NCBI GenBank assembly: GCA_001602435.1
Contig: CP012156.1
Span: 2,983,898-3,047,897, forward strand
Direction: 5' to 3'
Source: Hyphomonadaceae bacterium UKL13-1
Lineage (GTDB): Bacteria; Pseudomonadota; Alphaproteobacteria; Caulobacterales; Aquidulcibacteraceae
Length of the DNA stretch: 64,000 nt
The first letter of the stretch is position 1, and every line of letters starts with the position of its first letter. The position numbers and the translations under genes are program-made. This document shows positions 63,226 to 64,000 of the stretch, in pieces. The notes under the pieces were generated by a model. That model did not search any database, was not told where the DNA came from, and was given only the letters and a program-made list of their open reading frames with translations.

Positions 63226-64000
63226 ACGACCCGGTCCGTCAATCGGACTCGCCAAACGAAGCGGGCGACGGTTTAGCCCAAGCACGTCTGGATTGGATGC
63301 ACTGGCTGAAGCACGAGCGCCGACTAGCAGGCCATACGCTTGAAGCCTATCAACGCGACGTGGACACTTTCTTGGGGTTCTTGGTTCAGCATCGCGGCGA
63401 AGACTTGACCCTAGCGAGCCTGCCCGACCTAACCGCCTCAGACTTGCGCGCGTATTTAGCACGGCGACGTCAGGCCAATACCCCCTTTGGCGATCGATCT
63501 GTCGCTCGCGCGCTTGCCGGGATCCGATCCTTCTTTTCCTTCTTGGACCGACGAAGAGGCCTCTCCAACACCAACTTAAGCTTTGTGCGGGGTCCAAAGA
63601 TCAAGCCGGCCCTCCCGCGGCCTGTTAGTAGCGAGGTAGCGTTTGAGTTGATTGATCTGGCTGAAGAGGCTGAAGAGCCTTGGATTGGTGCCCGTGATAT
63701 GGCTGTCCTGACGCTACTTTATGGCTGCGGTCTGCGCATTTCAGAGGCTTTAGGCCTAACCGGCGCTGAGTTTCCATTGCCATCCACCTTGCGCATTCTC
63801 GGCAAGGGTCAAAAGACACGTCTGGTTCCGACCTTGCCGGTCGCGCGGGAGGCAATCGCTGCTTATGCCAAACTATGCCCGTATCCAATCTTAGCCGATG
63901 GGCCGTTATTCCTCGGCGCGCGCGGCGGACCGCTCCGCGCGAGACTAGTTCAAGCCAGCATGGCCAAACTGCGCGGACAATTGGGTCTGGCAGATTCCGC
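63222..64000 (+). CDS. xerC: Tyrosine recombinase XerC (truncated by window)
   Basis: The first 259 residues of a chromosome-dimer-resolving recombinase. The start is a GTG that overlaps the DUF484 stop by 4 nt. It has the SAM-like N-terminal domain (GHTLEAYQRDVDTFLGFL, then SVARALAGIRSFFSFL) and the catalytic domain start: LLYGCGLRISEALGL with the first catalytic arginine, and LGKGQKTRLVPTLP with the lysine. The HxxR, H/W and tyrosine residues lie beyond the right edge. It acts with XerD at dif. Confidence 0.95.
   Translation, partial: MNDPVRQSDSPNEAGDGLAQARLDWMHWLKHERRLAGHTLEAYQRDVDTFLGFLVQHRGEDLTLASLPDLTASDLRAYLARRRQANTPFGDRSVARALAGIRSFFSFLDRRRGLSNTNLSFVRGPKIKPALPRPVSSEVAFELIDLAEEAEEPWIGARDMAVLTLLYGCGLRISEALGLTGAEFPLPSTLRILGKGQKTRLVPTLPVAREAIAAYAKLCPYPILADGPLFLGARGGPLRARLVQASMAKLRGQLGLADS

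Noticed and set aside
1-64000. tRNA, rRNA, riboswitch, insertion sequence or prophage
   Set aside because: Gaps between genes were read for cloverleaf ends, transposase motifs, terminal inverted repeats and integrase-type genes; apart from xerC (housekeeping) none were found. Small non-coding RNAs cannot be excluded by eye.

Overview
The window is chromosomal DNA from an alphaproteobacterium. Housekeeping genes (xerC behind a DUF484 gene, rppH behind a divergent polysaccharide deacetylase gene, folD, leuBCD, xth) and a Wza/BY-kinase/outer-membrane-barrel polysaccharide locus together suggest a Caulobacterales/Hyphomonadales-like, stalked- or biofilm-type lineage. That placement is inference from gene content; no 16S rRNA, tRNA or other marker RNA was seen.

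Region 1 (1-18.6 kb, almost all minus strand) is a large surface-polysaccharide cluster. It holds ten glycosyltransferases (seven GT4-like, three GT2), a WcaF-type hexapeptide acetyltransferase, a Wzy-like polytopic membrane protein, a Wzm/Wzt ABC exporter whose ATPase has a C-terminal cargo-recognition-type domain, and an AsnB-type amidotransferase. Many genes overlap by 4 nt, as expected for translational coupling. One member, an acyltransferase-3 gene, is wrecked by frameshifts. The C-terminus of a DUF1501-like protein lies at the left edge.

Region 2 (19-31.5 kb) is an export and assembly cluster: a BY-kinase/co-polymerase (Wzc type), a BBP2-type outer-membrane beta-barrel, a small secreted protein, a Wza-like SLBB protein without lipobox or C-terminal membrane helix, a short initiating sugar transferase, and two O-antigen ligase/polymerase-like membrane proteins flanking a SleB-type cell-wall hydrolase. 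A six-copy tandem hairpin array sits between the sugar-transferase gene and the Wza-like gene. The likely flow is: the sugar transferase primes undecaprenyl phosphate, glycosyltransferases extend the repeat, Wzy-like proteins polymerise, and Wzc, the Wza-like protein and the barrel export. No Wzx flippase is visible, while an ABC exporter is present.

Region 3 (31.5-50.7 kb) is mixed: a metallophosphoesterase, a transglutaminase-like cysteine-peptidase lipoprotein, a Sel1-repeat protein, YggT, FolD, a GH97 glucosidase, an HSL-type esterase, an oxyR-sterol desaturase pair, an exported S9 peptidase, a TauD-type dioxygenase, a chemotaxis receptor with a 19-bp palindrome beside its ribosome binding site, a CpcT/CpeT-like secreted protein and a TonB-dependent receptor with a clear intrinsic terminator.

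Region 4 (50.9-64 kb) is mostly housekeeping: leuB and leuD with a small ORF between them, an anchored hypothetical protein and xth on the minus strand, leuC divergent on the plus strand, a coiled-coil/poly-proline/HhH protein, an OmpA-family protein, two RNA methyltransferases, a divergent polysaccharide deacetylase, rppH, an alpha/beta hydrolase, DUF484, and xerC running off the right edge.
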